Part shown: piece after piece, positions 24,106-29,580 of the stretch
How positions within the stretch are numbered: position 1 is the stretch's first letter
How the letters are laid out: the number at the start of each line of letters is the position of its first letter
DNA from: a virus
Virus record (IMG/VR): IMGVR_UViG_3300011115_000810
Location: 1-29,685 of that record
Reading direction: 5' to 3' (one strand)
DNA: 29,685 nt
Translations under genes and position numbers: made by a program
Notes under the pieces: generated by a model
What the model saw: the letters and a program-made list of their open reading frames with translations, nothing else
Databases searched by the model: none
What the model was told of the DNA's origin: nothing

Positions 24106-25457
24106 CTAGCTCACGGTAAAGGTTTTGCTTGTCGAGGCAAGGCTCAGGATTTCCGTGCTGCCATAGACGGTGGTGGTGGAGGAGCCGCCAGCCACCAGCA
24201 CGGACGTACTGGATGGACCGCCAACGGCCCCGCCATGACGACCGGTTCCCATCGCGGCCCCTGCGGACCATGTGGTGCCATTGTAGGCCTCGGTCTCGGT
24301 GCGTCCGACGCCCCCGCCCGTCTGCCCGCCGCAGCCAATCGCCGCGGTCAACGTGCCGGCACCAGTGGCCAGCCCAACGGCGGTTGCCCGCGAGGCAATA
24401 GCGACCCACGCCCCACCGGTATAGGCATACATGCTCGTGCTGTTGTAGTTATTCGTCATCACGCCATCGCTTGCCGACGCGCCCGTTCCCCCGACCTGTT
24501 CGCCATTGACGGGATGCGCCGAGGCAGACGACCACGTGGACCCATTGAAGGTTTCTACGGTATTCGTGGTCGTGGTCGTATACCCGGAGAATACCCTCGC
24601 GCTCGTTTGTGTCCCGAACATCCCCGCCGAATTGCGACCCGCGAGAATCTGCGAGCCCGTCGTGGCCCATGACGTGCCATTGTATAGCTCGCTATTCGGG
24701 CTGGCCCCGGTGTAGGGACTTCCAAACACGACGGTTCCGCCCGTGGCGAGCGCGGCGGTGGCCGTCCCGCAGCCGTTCCCGCTATCTCGAAGGGTGGCCG
24801 GTATCCCTCCGGCGGCCCACGTGGTCCCGTTCCACCCATCACTCGTCAACAGCATCACCGATGCCGAGCTCCGCCCCCCAACCGCGATGGCCGCCGAGAC
24901 GGTCCCCGCTGAACTACTCTGTGCCCGGACCGTGGTCATGGTCGCTGACGCGGCAAATGCACCCAACGGGTTGGTGGACTGGCCCCTGAACGTATTGGTC
25001 GTCGAGTTATACCAGCAGTTCGCATCGACAGGCGTTGCGGGATTCCCCGCCACCGTGAGGAACGCGGATGTGGCAATCGTCGGCAAGCTCGTCAACGCCG
25101 AGCCATCACCACTGAACAACGTCGCCGTCACCGTCCCCACCACCTGCAACGCGACCGTTGGTGTTGCGGTGTTGATGCCAACGCGGTTGTTGCCAGCGTC
25201 CGTGAACAGCAGGTTGACCATCCCCGTGCTCGACACCACTACATCCTTGTCGGCTTGTGCGGTGTTGATGGTCAACGCCCCACCAGAGCCGTCAAGGGTG
25301 GTTGCGGTCAGTGCCCCACCCGCGCTCCGAATATATGCATCGTCCCCGTTGCTTTCTGCGTGGCGGGCGTTCCTGCGGGATCATTTACAATCGGGAACAA
25401 CGTCGCCGCCACGACACTCGTTGCGGCGGGAAGTTGTGGAATCGTTTTTGTCGCCAT
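24106..25457 (-). CDS. Tail fibre/adhesin with Kelch-like repeats (paralogue 3), needs -1 frameshift
   Basis: The N-terminal cap MATKTIPQLPAATSVVAATL, then FPIVNDPAGTPATQKATG, starts at ATG 25457 but runs into TGA at 25308-25310. The continuation (DDAYIRSAGGALTATTLDGS, then GGALTINTAQADKD and VGINTATPTVALQVVGTVTA) lies in the -1 frame and is open to 24106. Joining them at the GGGG run at 25344-25347 restores alignment with paralogues 1 and 2, giving about 435 residues with a Kelch-like C-terminal half (SELYNGTSWATTG, VETFNGSTWSSA). Causes could be programmed frameshifting, a natural mutation or a sequencing indel. The gene is notably GC-rich. Confidence 0.65.
25341..25350 (-). other. Likely frameshift point in fibre paralogue 3
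   Basis: On the minus strand the local bases AACGGGGACG contain a G4 run. In the zero frame the codons are ACG GGG ACG; slipping one base back keeps a GGG codon and continues as GAC GAT GCA. This is where homology to the two neighbouring fibres switches frame. A canonical X XXY YYZ slippery heptamer is absent. Confidence 0.5.
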
Positions 25458-25612
25458 TACGTCTGCTCCGCCGTCAGATAGGCAAGACTAGTCGAGACAA
25501 TAAAAAGGTCGCCCGTCACGAGTTCCAGTTCCAACGGAACGGAAACCGGCGGCAGTGGATCGTTCGCTGCGGCACGGCGTCTCCGGCGAGCCCCCGTCGC
25601 GGCAACGTCCAT
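25457..25612 (-). CDS. Small hypothetical protein between fibre genes
   Basis: This 51-residue frame starts with ATG overlapping the upstream TGA (TGATG) and ends with TAA overlapping the fibre ATG (TAATG). The exact junctions at both ends support a real gene. The N-terminus is strongly basic (GARRRRRAAAN). It is followed by a Pro/Val/Leu stretch and DLFIVSTSLAYLTAEQT, a pattern similar to short phage proteins that end in a beta strand and helix. No family is recognised. Confidence 0.6.
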   Translation of the reverse strand: MDVAATGARRRRRAAANDPLPPVSVPLELELVTGDLFIVSTSLAYLTAEQT

Positions 25613-25932
25613 CAGCCGGGGTTCGCGACTAGCGTGGTGACAATCGTGCCGCTGACGTAGGTACTAATCCGGGCGCGGAACTGCGAGATGCCGACCACGT
25701 TAGCAAAGAAAATCCCGCCCGTCGTGGTGGTCGTCGCCTGCGTCGCGCTGGCCACTGGCGTGATGTAGTGCGCTACCCAGTTCGTGTCATCCACGGTGGC
25801 CTCGAACGTCACCGTCGCGGACGTAATGCCCGTGATCTGGATGCCGACGCCGCCGTTCGTGAAATGCCGAAACGCGATCGTCGTGCTGCCTGTCGCGGTC
25901 TGCGTCGCAGAGACTTTATTTTTGTAGTTCAT
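25612..25932 (-). CDS. Small beta-rich structural protein candidate
   Basis: This 106-residue, Thr/Val/Ile-rich and beta-predicted protein contains GVGIQITGITSATVTFEATV, then DDTNWVAHYITPV and GISQFRARISTYVSGTIV. This arrangement (strands plus W and FRARIS..SG) resembles Ig-like or jelly-roll accessory proteins found next to fibre genes. It starts in an ATGA overlap with the Cys-rich gene upstream and ends in TGATG. A virion-surface role is inferred. Confidence 0.6.
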   Translation of the reverse strand: MNYKNKVSATQTATGSTTIAFRHFTNGGVGIQITGITSATVTFEATVDDTNWVAHYITPVASATQATTTTTGGIFFANVVGISQFRARISTYVSGTIVTTLVANPG

Positions 25933-26225
25933 GCCTTTGCCTCATCCTGGCGTTCATCCTGCGGCGGCTTCTTCTCCATCACCGGATACTCGTCCGTCGC
26001 ATCCGGCTTGGCGTCCGCCGGATCATACTTGTTTCCACAGTTCTCACAGGTGCATTCGTCGCAGGGCTCCTGCTCGTCCCGCTCTTCATCCTGCATGTCG
26101 TCCATTGGCTTCTTGTCCGACTTGGCTTCCGATGGGGCATGTTTGGCTTCTCCGCCAATCACAATCGCAATCGTCGGGCCCTTCCGTTTGAACGCCGCTT
26201 TCCGCACTGCATCAGGTGGCAACAT
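25929..26225 (-). CDS. Cys-rich acidic/basic hypothetical protein
   Basis: This is a 98-residue protein. The N-terminal half is basic with KRKGPTIAIVIGGEAKH; the second half is highly acidic around a compact knuckle, CDECTCENCGNKYD (four cysteines, C..C.C..C), that probably binds zinc. I chose the ATG at 26225 because AAGGA lies just upstream; the frame extends to 26291 inside terL. It sits between terL and the fibre-associated genes. The function is unknown. Confidence 0.6.
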   Translation of the reverse strand: MLPPDAVRKAAFKRKGPTIAIVIGGEAKHAPSEAKSDKKPMDDMQDEERDEQEPCDECTCENCGNKYDPADAKPDATDEYPVMEKKPPQDERQDEAKA

Positions 26226-26253
26226 ATCCAGTTCCTTGCAAGAGTGACCTACG

Positions 26254-27579
26254 TTACCACGAGACCGGCAACTGCGCTTCTGGTGCCCCAAAAAAGTGTA
26301 GCGGGTTCACTTGACTCGCGTCAGCCCCCGCAAAGACTAACTGGGTCGGGTCATCGCCTACTGGCCCGTCAGTCAGTAACTCGACCGGCACGGCCCCTTG
26401 TACGCGGTCCCAGCCATACAGCGCAAGAGCCAGTGCCATCACACCATCGTCATGCAAACTGGGTGGGGCTTCGTACCGCACCCCTGTATTGGTGAAGTGA
26501 AACTCAAAGCTTTCCAGCTCGCCAATCAGCCAGCCGTCCGGGATGGTCAACTCCCCACCTTGGAACGCGGCGATCAGCCGCTGCATCAAGCGGAGCTTTG
26601 ACGGCTGGGTAAAAATGTGGGGGGTGACCGTGACGCCCAATACCTGCAGGTCGGCCACGATCGCATCGCCAACGCCAGTTGCATCGGCTACTAGCGGGAC
26701 TTCGCCCACCTGCATCCGGATCCGTTCCTTGGTCTCGGCCCACGGCAACTGGAAGCGGTCGAGCGAACAGACGCGGCGGTGGCTGTCCAAGCCAATCAAC
26801 ACCGTGAAGTCCAGCGACCGCGCCAAGTCCACGCCATAGACGACGGGCTTGCGCCCACTCATCGGGCCAATCGCGCTTCGCACCTTATCCACGCCAAAGG
26901 GGTTCGCGCCATCGTCGGCAGGGATGCCCTCAAACTCTTGCGCAAAGACCAGCGGCGGCAGCTCTTGCTTGGCCGCCTCAATCTCACTGGCGGGGATAAA
27001 TGGATTCTCTCCGGTCGCCGCACGGAAGCTCTGCCAGTCGGGGCTGCTGCCGTCCATGCCGCGCTGGAACATCTGCACAAAGGCATGACGGCGGCCCTTC
27101 GGCGTTCCCATGATCAGGGCTCGGCCTCCCAAATCGACCAGCGTCGGGCGGATAGCGGCCTGCCACACCGCGGTCAAGTCCTTGGCAATCCCCGCCTCAT
27201 CCAGCACGACCAGTGCATACTTCCGGCCTCGGGCCGGATCTGGCGTATCGAGTGTCCAGACCTCAATCACCCCACCGGTCAGCAGCTCGAGCCGCTTGTC
27301 CTGCTCCGAGACTCGGGCGGTGATCGGTCCCAAGCGTTCCAGGATTTCCCGCCACGCTTCGAGCGCCAGCTTGTAGGACGGCGAGAACCACCCGACCGGC
27401 TGGCCAGCAATCGCCGCATCCAACGCCAGTCGCATCCCCAGCGCGGTCTTCCCAAAGCGCCGTCCACACATGACCACCCGAAACCGTGCCCCATGGTCAG
27501 CAATCGTACGCTGCCCAGCATGGAGCTTTGCCAACGTCACCGTGACCATTGCTGGCCGTTGTTTCGTATGACCGCGCAT
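26254..27579 (-). CDS. terL: Terminase large subunit (ATPase-nuclease)
   Basis: This 441-residue DNA-packaging motor and headful or end-cleavage nuclease has Walker A GRRFGKT at 39-45, Walker B LVVLDE at 123-128, and the coupling motif GTP at 158-160. The RNase H-like nuclease centre has acidic residues D251 (GVDLARSLD), D299/D305 (ADATGVGD) and D377/D378 (HDDGVMALALA). The length and motif order are normal, with no truncation. The start ATG at 27579 has AGGGG upstream. It partners with the small terminase 50 bases upstream and docks on the portal. Confidence 0.95.
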   Translation of the reverse strand: MRGHTKQRPAMVTVTLAKLHAGQRTIADHGARFRVVMCGRRFGKTALGMRLALDAAIAGQPVGWFSPSYKLALEAWREILERLGPITARVSEQDKRLELLTGGVIEVWTLDTPDPARGRKYALVVLDEAGIAKDLTAVWQAAIRPTLVDLGGRALIMGTPKGRRHAFVQMFQRGMDGSSPDWQSFRAATGENPFIPASEIEAAKQELPPLVFAQEFEGIPADDGANPFGVDKVRSAIGPMSGRKPVVYGVDLARSLDFTVLIGLDSHRRVCSLDRFQLPWAETKERIRMQVGEVPLVADATGVGDAIVADLQVLGVTVTPHIFTQPSKLRLMQRLIAAFQGGELTIPDGWLIGELESFEFHFTNTGVRYEAPPSLHDDGVMALALALYGWDRVQGAVPVELLTDGPVGDDPTQLVFAGADASQVNPLHFFGAPEAQLPVSW

Positions 27580-27585
27580 CTGTGC

Positions 27586-27598
27586 CCCTAATATAACC
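27586..27598 (-). promoter_or_regulatory. Shared AT-rich leader element before terL
   Basis: On the minus strand the sequence GGTTATATTAGGG ends about 7 bases before the terL ATG. The same element, differing at one position, precedes terS at 28121-28133. It contains TATATT, a fair -10-like hexamer, and a GGG that could act as a ribosome binding site. It is either a promoter element or a common translational leader. Confidence 0.4.
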
Positions 27599-27629
27599 TA
27601 TCGGGCCGCAGAACGCCAGCGAGGGGCCT

Positions 27630-28118
27630 TTACTCCCCCTCTGGCTCGGCCTCCACATGTTCCACGTGGAACACTCCAGATGGCAGGGTGGTCATTGGGG
27701 CAGCTAAAACCGCGTGGGCCATCGCTTGGATGGCCGGGGCGCGGTCCTCCTCCAGCACCTTCACCGAGATCGTCTGCGACCCCTGATGCTCCACCACCTG
27801 CTTGTCCCCGTAGTCCTGTGGAGCTGCCTTGCTCGAGGCCCACTTCAGCGTATCCACGGTTAGCCGGTCCACCATCACGGTATCGTTCACCGAGTCCCGC
27901 GCAATCTGGATGGCCTCTTCTGCTAAGGCATTGCCCATCAGGACCCGTGCCCGTCGGTACCGCATGTATAGGTCCTCGTCGTCCGCCATCCAGCCCCGGA
28001 CCGCACCCGCAGACCGCCGCAGGGTCCGGCACGTGTCCGCGACGGTTCGCCCTTCCGCTAATCCCGCTAAGACCGCCTCAACCACCGAGGCCCGTTCCGA
28101 TGCGTCAACTTTCGCCAT
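27630..28118 (-). CDS. terS: Terminase small subunit
   Basis: This 162-residue DNA-recognition subunit of the packaging machine has an N-terminal helix-turn-helix region (about residues 12-45, AVLAGLAEGRTVADTCRTLR, then RSAGAVRGWM). It is followed by RARVLMGNALAEEAIQIARD and VDTLKWASSKAAPQDYGDKQ, the conserved oligomerisation core typical of phage TerS with this fold. The C-terminal 25 residues (from about 138) look poorly conserved and encode FHVEHV, the codons of which form a perfect parS palindrome. I prefer ATG 28118; an in-frame GTG at 28178 would add a Lys-rich 20-residue extension. Confidence 0.85.
   Translation of the reverse strand: MAKVDASERASVVEAVLAGLAEGRTVADTCRTLRRSAGAVRGWMADDEDLYMRYRRARVLMGNALAEEAIQIARDSVNDTVMVDRLTVDTLKWASSKAAPQDYGDKQVVEHQGSQTISVKVLEEDRAPAIQAMAHAVLAAPMTTLPSGVFHVEHVEAEPEGE
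27658..27673. promoter_or_regulatory. Perfect chromosomal-type parS (ParB-binding) palindrome
   Basis: The sequence TGTTCCACGTGGAACA is a perfect 16-bp inverted repeat identical to the consensus parS centromere used by chromosomal ParB (Spo0J) in many bacteria. It lies within the terS coding region, covering residues 150-155 (FHVEHV), 79 bases before terL. No parA, parB or noc gene is visible in the window. Other CACGTG cores in the window lack the outer TGTTC/GAACA arms. The match is exact; the function in this phage is inferred. Confidence 0.8.
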
Positions 28119-28120
28119 AC

Positions 28121-28133
28121 CCGTAATATAACC
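28121..28133 (-). promoter_or_regulatory. Shared AT-rich leader element before terS
   Basis: On the minus strand GGTTATATTACGG lies immediately upstream of the preferred terS ATG. It matches the terL element in 12 of 13 positions. TATATT followed by six bases and ATG is the spacing expected for a leaderless transcript driven from a -10 box, but a clear -35 is not visible upstream, only A-tracts. Confidence 0.4.
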
Positions 28134-28240
28134 GTTTGTTTTTTTTCTGCTGGGTTTTTCTTTTTTTTTCCCAGACACCCCTGCCTATTCCGTCCGGACA
28201 CTACGGGGAAGGCAAGACACCACCACAGCTGCTGCCGCTA

Positions 28241-28281
28241 GGGCACTTAGGGCACCGCAAAGGGCACTGTGATTAGTGCCC
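28241..28281. repeat. GGGCAC repeat cluster with 7-bp hairpin
   Basis: GGGCAC occurs at 28241, 28250 and 28262 in direct orientation, and its complement AGTGCCC at 28275-28281 gives an inverted copy. The last direct copy and the inverted copy form GGGCACT-GTGATT-AGTGCCC, a perfect 7-bp stem with a 6-base loop. This could be a repressor operator or iteron set upstream of terS. The structure is seen; the role is inferred. Confidence 0.6.
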
Positions 28282-28296
28282 CTCCCGCCTTGGGTA

Positions 28297-28704
28297 TCAC
28301 AATGTAACATCGACCTCTCCGCTGGCTCCCGACCGTGTGGGGGTGGTAGAGGGATGCGAGCGGGGTGCGGCGGGGTAGGGGGGTGGGGTGGTGCGAGCGC
28401 CCACGCGCTCCCGCGCCTTCCGCCTGCGCTCGGCGCTCCCGTCACGCGGTAGCCGCCCAACGTCACGCCGGAACCGTCCACGCGCTCCATAGAACGCGCA
28501 CACGCGAGACCGCGACCGTGTGGCCGTGGGGTGCGCCCTTCTTCCGGCCCTACCGCCCGGGCGCGACCGCCTGGCCGCCCTTCTTCCGGTTCCGCGTTGC
28601 CTGGTGGCCTGGGTCGTCCTGGCGCTTGTGTGTTGTTCTCCTTGCGGATTGCCAGCTTGGCCAAATGGCAGGGGGTGGAAATGGGGTAGGGTTGCTGATG
28701 CCAT
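28297..28704 (-). CDS. Possible leftward basic ORF, probably not a gene
   Basis: A 135-residue frame begins with ATG behind a strong AAGGGGGG ribosome binding-like sequence and ends at TGA before terS. The product is dominated by Arg, Gly, Ala and Pro (for example GRRAARRSRPGGRAGRRAHP), uses many AGG/AGA/CGG codons unlike the neighbouring genes, and shows no fold. I consider it more likely a by-product of the GC-rich control region. It is listed because the ribosome binding site is good and the gap is otherwise empty. Confidence 0.15.
   Translation of the reverse strand: MASATLPHFHPLPFGQAGNPQGEQHTSARTTQATRQRGTGRRAARRSRPGGRAGRRAHPTATRSRSRVCAFYGARGRFRRDVGRLPRDGSAERRRKARERVGARTTPPPYPAAPRSHPSTTPTRSGASGEVDVTL
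28362..28388 (+). other. G-quadruplex-prone sequence
   Basis: On the plus strand four G-runs of at least four bases occur within 27 bases: GGGG, six bases, GGGG, two bases, G6, one base, GGGG. Further G-runs lie just upstream (28339-28353). The pattern satisfies the common G4 rule with short loops. It lies about 330 bases upstream of the ardA promoter. Confidence 0.6.
28512..28589. repeat. Imperfect direct repeat in control region
   Basis: Two units share GCGACCG, then TGGCCG, then CGCCCTTCTTCCGG: the first at 28512-28547 and the second at 28563-28589, the second shorter by about nine bases between the blocks. The 14-base block is identical in both (28534-28547 and 28576-28589). The meaning is unknown; this could be a protein-binding array or a duplication. 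Confidence 0.55.
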
Positions 28705-28714
28705 TGTACCCCCC

Positions 28715-28743
28715 TTGACAACGTTCGCACTGTGCGTTAGCGT
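28715..28743 (+). promoter_or_regulatory. Sigma-70-type early promoter for ardA
   Basis: A perfect -35 box TTGACA (28715-28720) is followed by an ideal 17-base spacer and a -10-like TAGCGT (28738-28743) that keeps the key first TA and last T. Transcription would start near 28750, about 27 bases before the ardA ATG. It is the only well-spaced consensus-like promoter I found in the window and reads into the early genes. Confidence 0.6.
28726..28736. promoter_or_regulatory. Palindromic operator candidate inside the early promoter
   Basis: CGCAC-T-GTGCG, a perfect 5-bp inverted repeat with one central base, lies within the spacer between -35 and -10. A repressor bound there would block RNA polymerase. 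No repressor gene is identified in the window; the HTH proteins at 760-1206 and 3499-3756 are possible candidates. Confidence 0.4.
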
Positions 28744-28776
28744 ACATTCCACTCACCAGTACACGGAGATAGGAAA

Positions 28777-29274
28777 ATGACAACCGCTACCGATACCCCC
28801 CGCGTTTATGTCGCCTGTTTGGCAAGCTACAACGATGGAAAACTATTCGGAAAATGGATAGACGTACCGAACGACGCGGACGTATTACGAGCCGAAATTA
28901 CCGCAATGCTCGCCGCCTCTCCGTCGCCATACGCCGACGAATGGGCAATCCACGACACGGACGGCATCCAAGTAACGGGCGAAAATCCTGACCTGGAGAA
29001 ACTGTGTGAGGTCGCCGCGAGCATTACACAGCACGGCTATGACGCATGGACGGCTTACACCGAATGTGTCGGCGTGGATTATGCCACGGCGGACGGCTTC
29101 ACGGAAAGCTATCAAGGCCACTACGACGGCGGCATGTTAGAGTTTGCCGAACAGTTTTTCCGCGAGTGCCACGAAATCCCGCAAGCGCTAGAGTTTCACA
29201 TAGACTGGCACTCGGTCGCCAGAGAATACGGCTACGATTTTTTCGAAGAAGAAGGGCACGTGTTTAGCCGCTAG
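28777..29274 (+). CDS. ardA: Antirestriction protein ArdA
   Basis: This 165-residue, highly acidic protein mimics bent B-form DNA and blocks type I restriction-modification enzymes. Family signatures are PRVYVACLASYNDGKLFGKW, the following IDVPNDADVLRAEITAML, the central DEWAIHDTDG and the acidic C-terminal part EYGYDFFEEEGHVF. The length is the family's usual 165-170 residues. It is the first gene behind the strong early promoter, with GGAG and AGGAAA ahead of the ATG, which fits expression right after DNA entry. It pairs functionally with the methyltransferase at the other end of the rightward module. Confidence 0.93.
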   Translation: MTTATDTPRVYVACLASYNDGKLFGKWIDVPNDADVLRAEITAMLAASPSPYADEWAIHDTDGIQVTGENPDLEKLCEVAASITQHGYDAWTAYTECVGVDYATADGFTESYQGHYDGGMLEFAEQFFRECHEIPQALEFHIDWHSVAREYGYDFFEEEGHVFSR

Positions 29275-29281
29275 TTCCCCT

Positions 29282-29310
29282 ACCCACTCACCGAGAGGTA
29301 AGACGCATGA
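29282..29310 (+). repeat. Early-gene leader repeat, copy A
   Basis: ACCCACTCACCGAGAGGTAA followed by GACGCATGA spans the ribosome binding site and start codon of the 72-residue gene. It is nearly identical to copy B at 29553-29580 (one inserted base, one substitution). The ardA leader at 28748-28780 shares the CCACTCACC part and a GGAG/AGG site. Confidence 0.7.
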
Positions 29311-29525
29311 CCGCTACCGTACACGTAGGGCCGAACGGCGGCACCGAATACCGCTTGTGGACTAGCGCCAGTACCTTCCGCATCGTCGGTAAGTTCACGG
29401 CACTTCCGTGGATGACCGACGACGAAAAGAGCAAGGCGGCTGGCATGGAAAACGCTCGCAAGGCCAGCAGAAAGGCAGAGGCCGAACGCCAGTCCGCGTG
29501 GCGCAATCTAATGCGTGGCGGCTGA
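29307..29525 (+). CDS. Small early hypothetical protein
   Basis: This 72-residue protein with a short beta-like start (TATVHVGPNGGTEYRLWTSA) and a charged helical end (ENARKASRKAEAERQSAWRN) lies in the early operon after ardA. Its start carries the repeated leader with GAGAGG. Early phage genes of this size often interfere with host functions, but nothing in the sequence reveals the target. Not recognised. Confidence 0.65.
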   Translation: MTATVHVGPNGGTEYRLWTSASTFRIVGKFTALPWMTDDEKSKAAGMENARKASRKAEAERQSAWRNLMRGG

Positions 29526-29552
29526 AATCACTTCGCTTACCCCCGCACGACC

Positions 29553-29580
29553 ACCCACTACCGAGAGGTAACACGCATGA
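29553..29580 (+). repeat. Early-gene leader repeat, copy B
   Basis: ACCCACTACCGAGAGGTAAC followed by ACGCATGA precedes and includes the start of the third early gene. The near-identity to copy A over 28 bases outside coding constraint indicates a selected shared translation or regulatory element. Confidence 0.7.

Larger units (their letters stand above)
28119..28776. other. Intergenic control region between divergent late and early genes
   Basis: About 650 bases without a convincing gene separate leftward terS from rightward ardA. From left to right it holds: an AT-rich leader; A/T tracts (28136-28170) framed by short CTGGG/CCCAG arms; a GGGCAC repeat cluster with a hairpin (28241-28281); a strongly G-rich quadruplex-prone stretch (28362-28388); short direct repeats (28331/28514, 28401/28478, 28512/28563); and the ardA promoter (28715-28743). 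Such density fits a regulatory or replication-origin region. No tRNA or known riboswitch fold is seen. Confidence 0.65.

Noticed and set aside
23579-24409. 276-residue version of fibre paralogue 2
   Set aside because: Homology to the other two fibre caps begins only at ATG 24100; the upstream part is antisense-like noise from the next gene.
24533-24538. Additional CACGTG cores (also 7063-7068, 24818-24823, 28030-28035, 29257-29262) as further parS sites
   Set aside because: None has the outer TGTTC and GAACA arms; those in fibre genes arise from STW/TTW codons.
28136-28170. T-tract on the plus strand as a rho-independent terminator
   Set aside because: No GC-rich stem directly precedes the T-run and no rightward gene ends there; it is better explained as A-rich sequence upstream of or within terS.
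28703-28708. Minus-strand TACAAT as a leftward late promoter -10
   Set aside because: No acceptable -35 lies 16-18 bases upstream, and it overlaps the ribosome binding-like sequence of a doubtful frame.
28185-28730. 181-residue leftward frame in the control region
   Set aside because: Pro/Arg/His-rich, no plausible start signal, and competes with another equally unconvincing frame; explained by high GC content.
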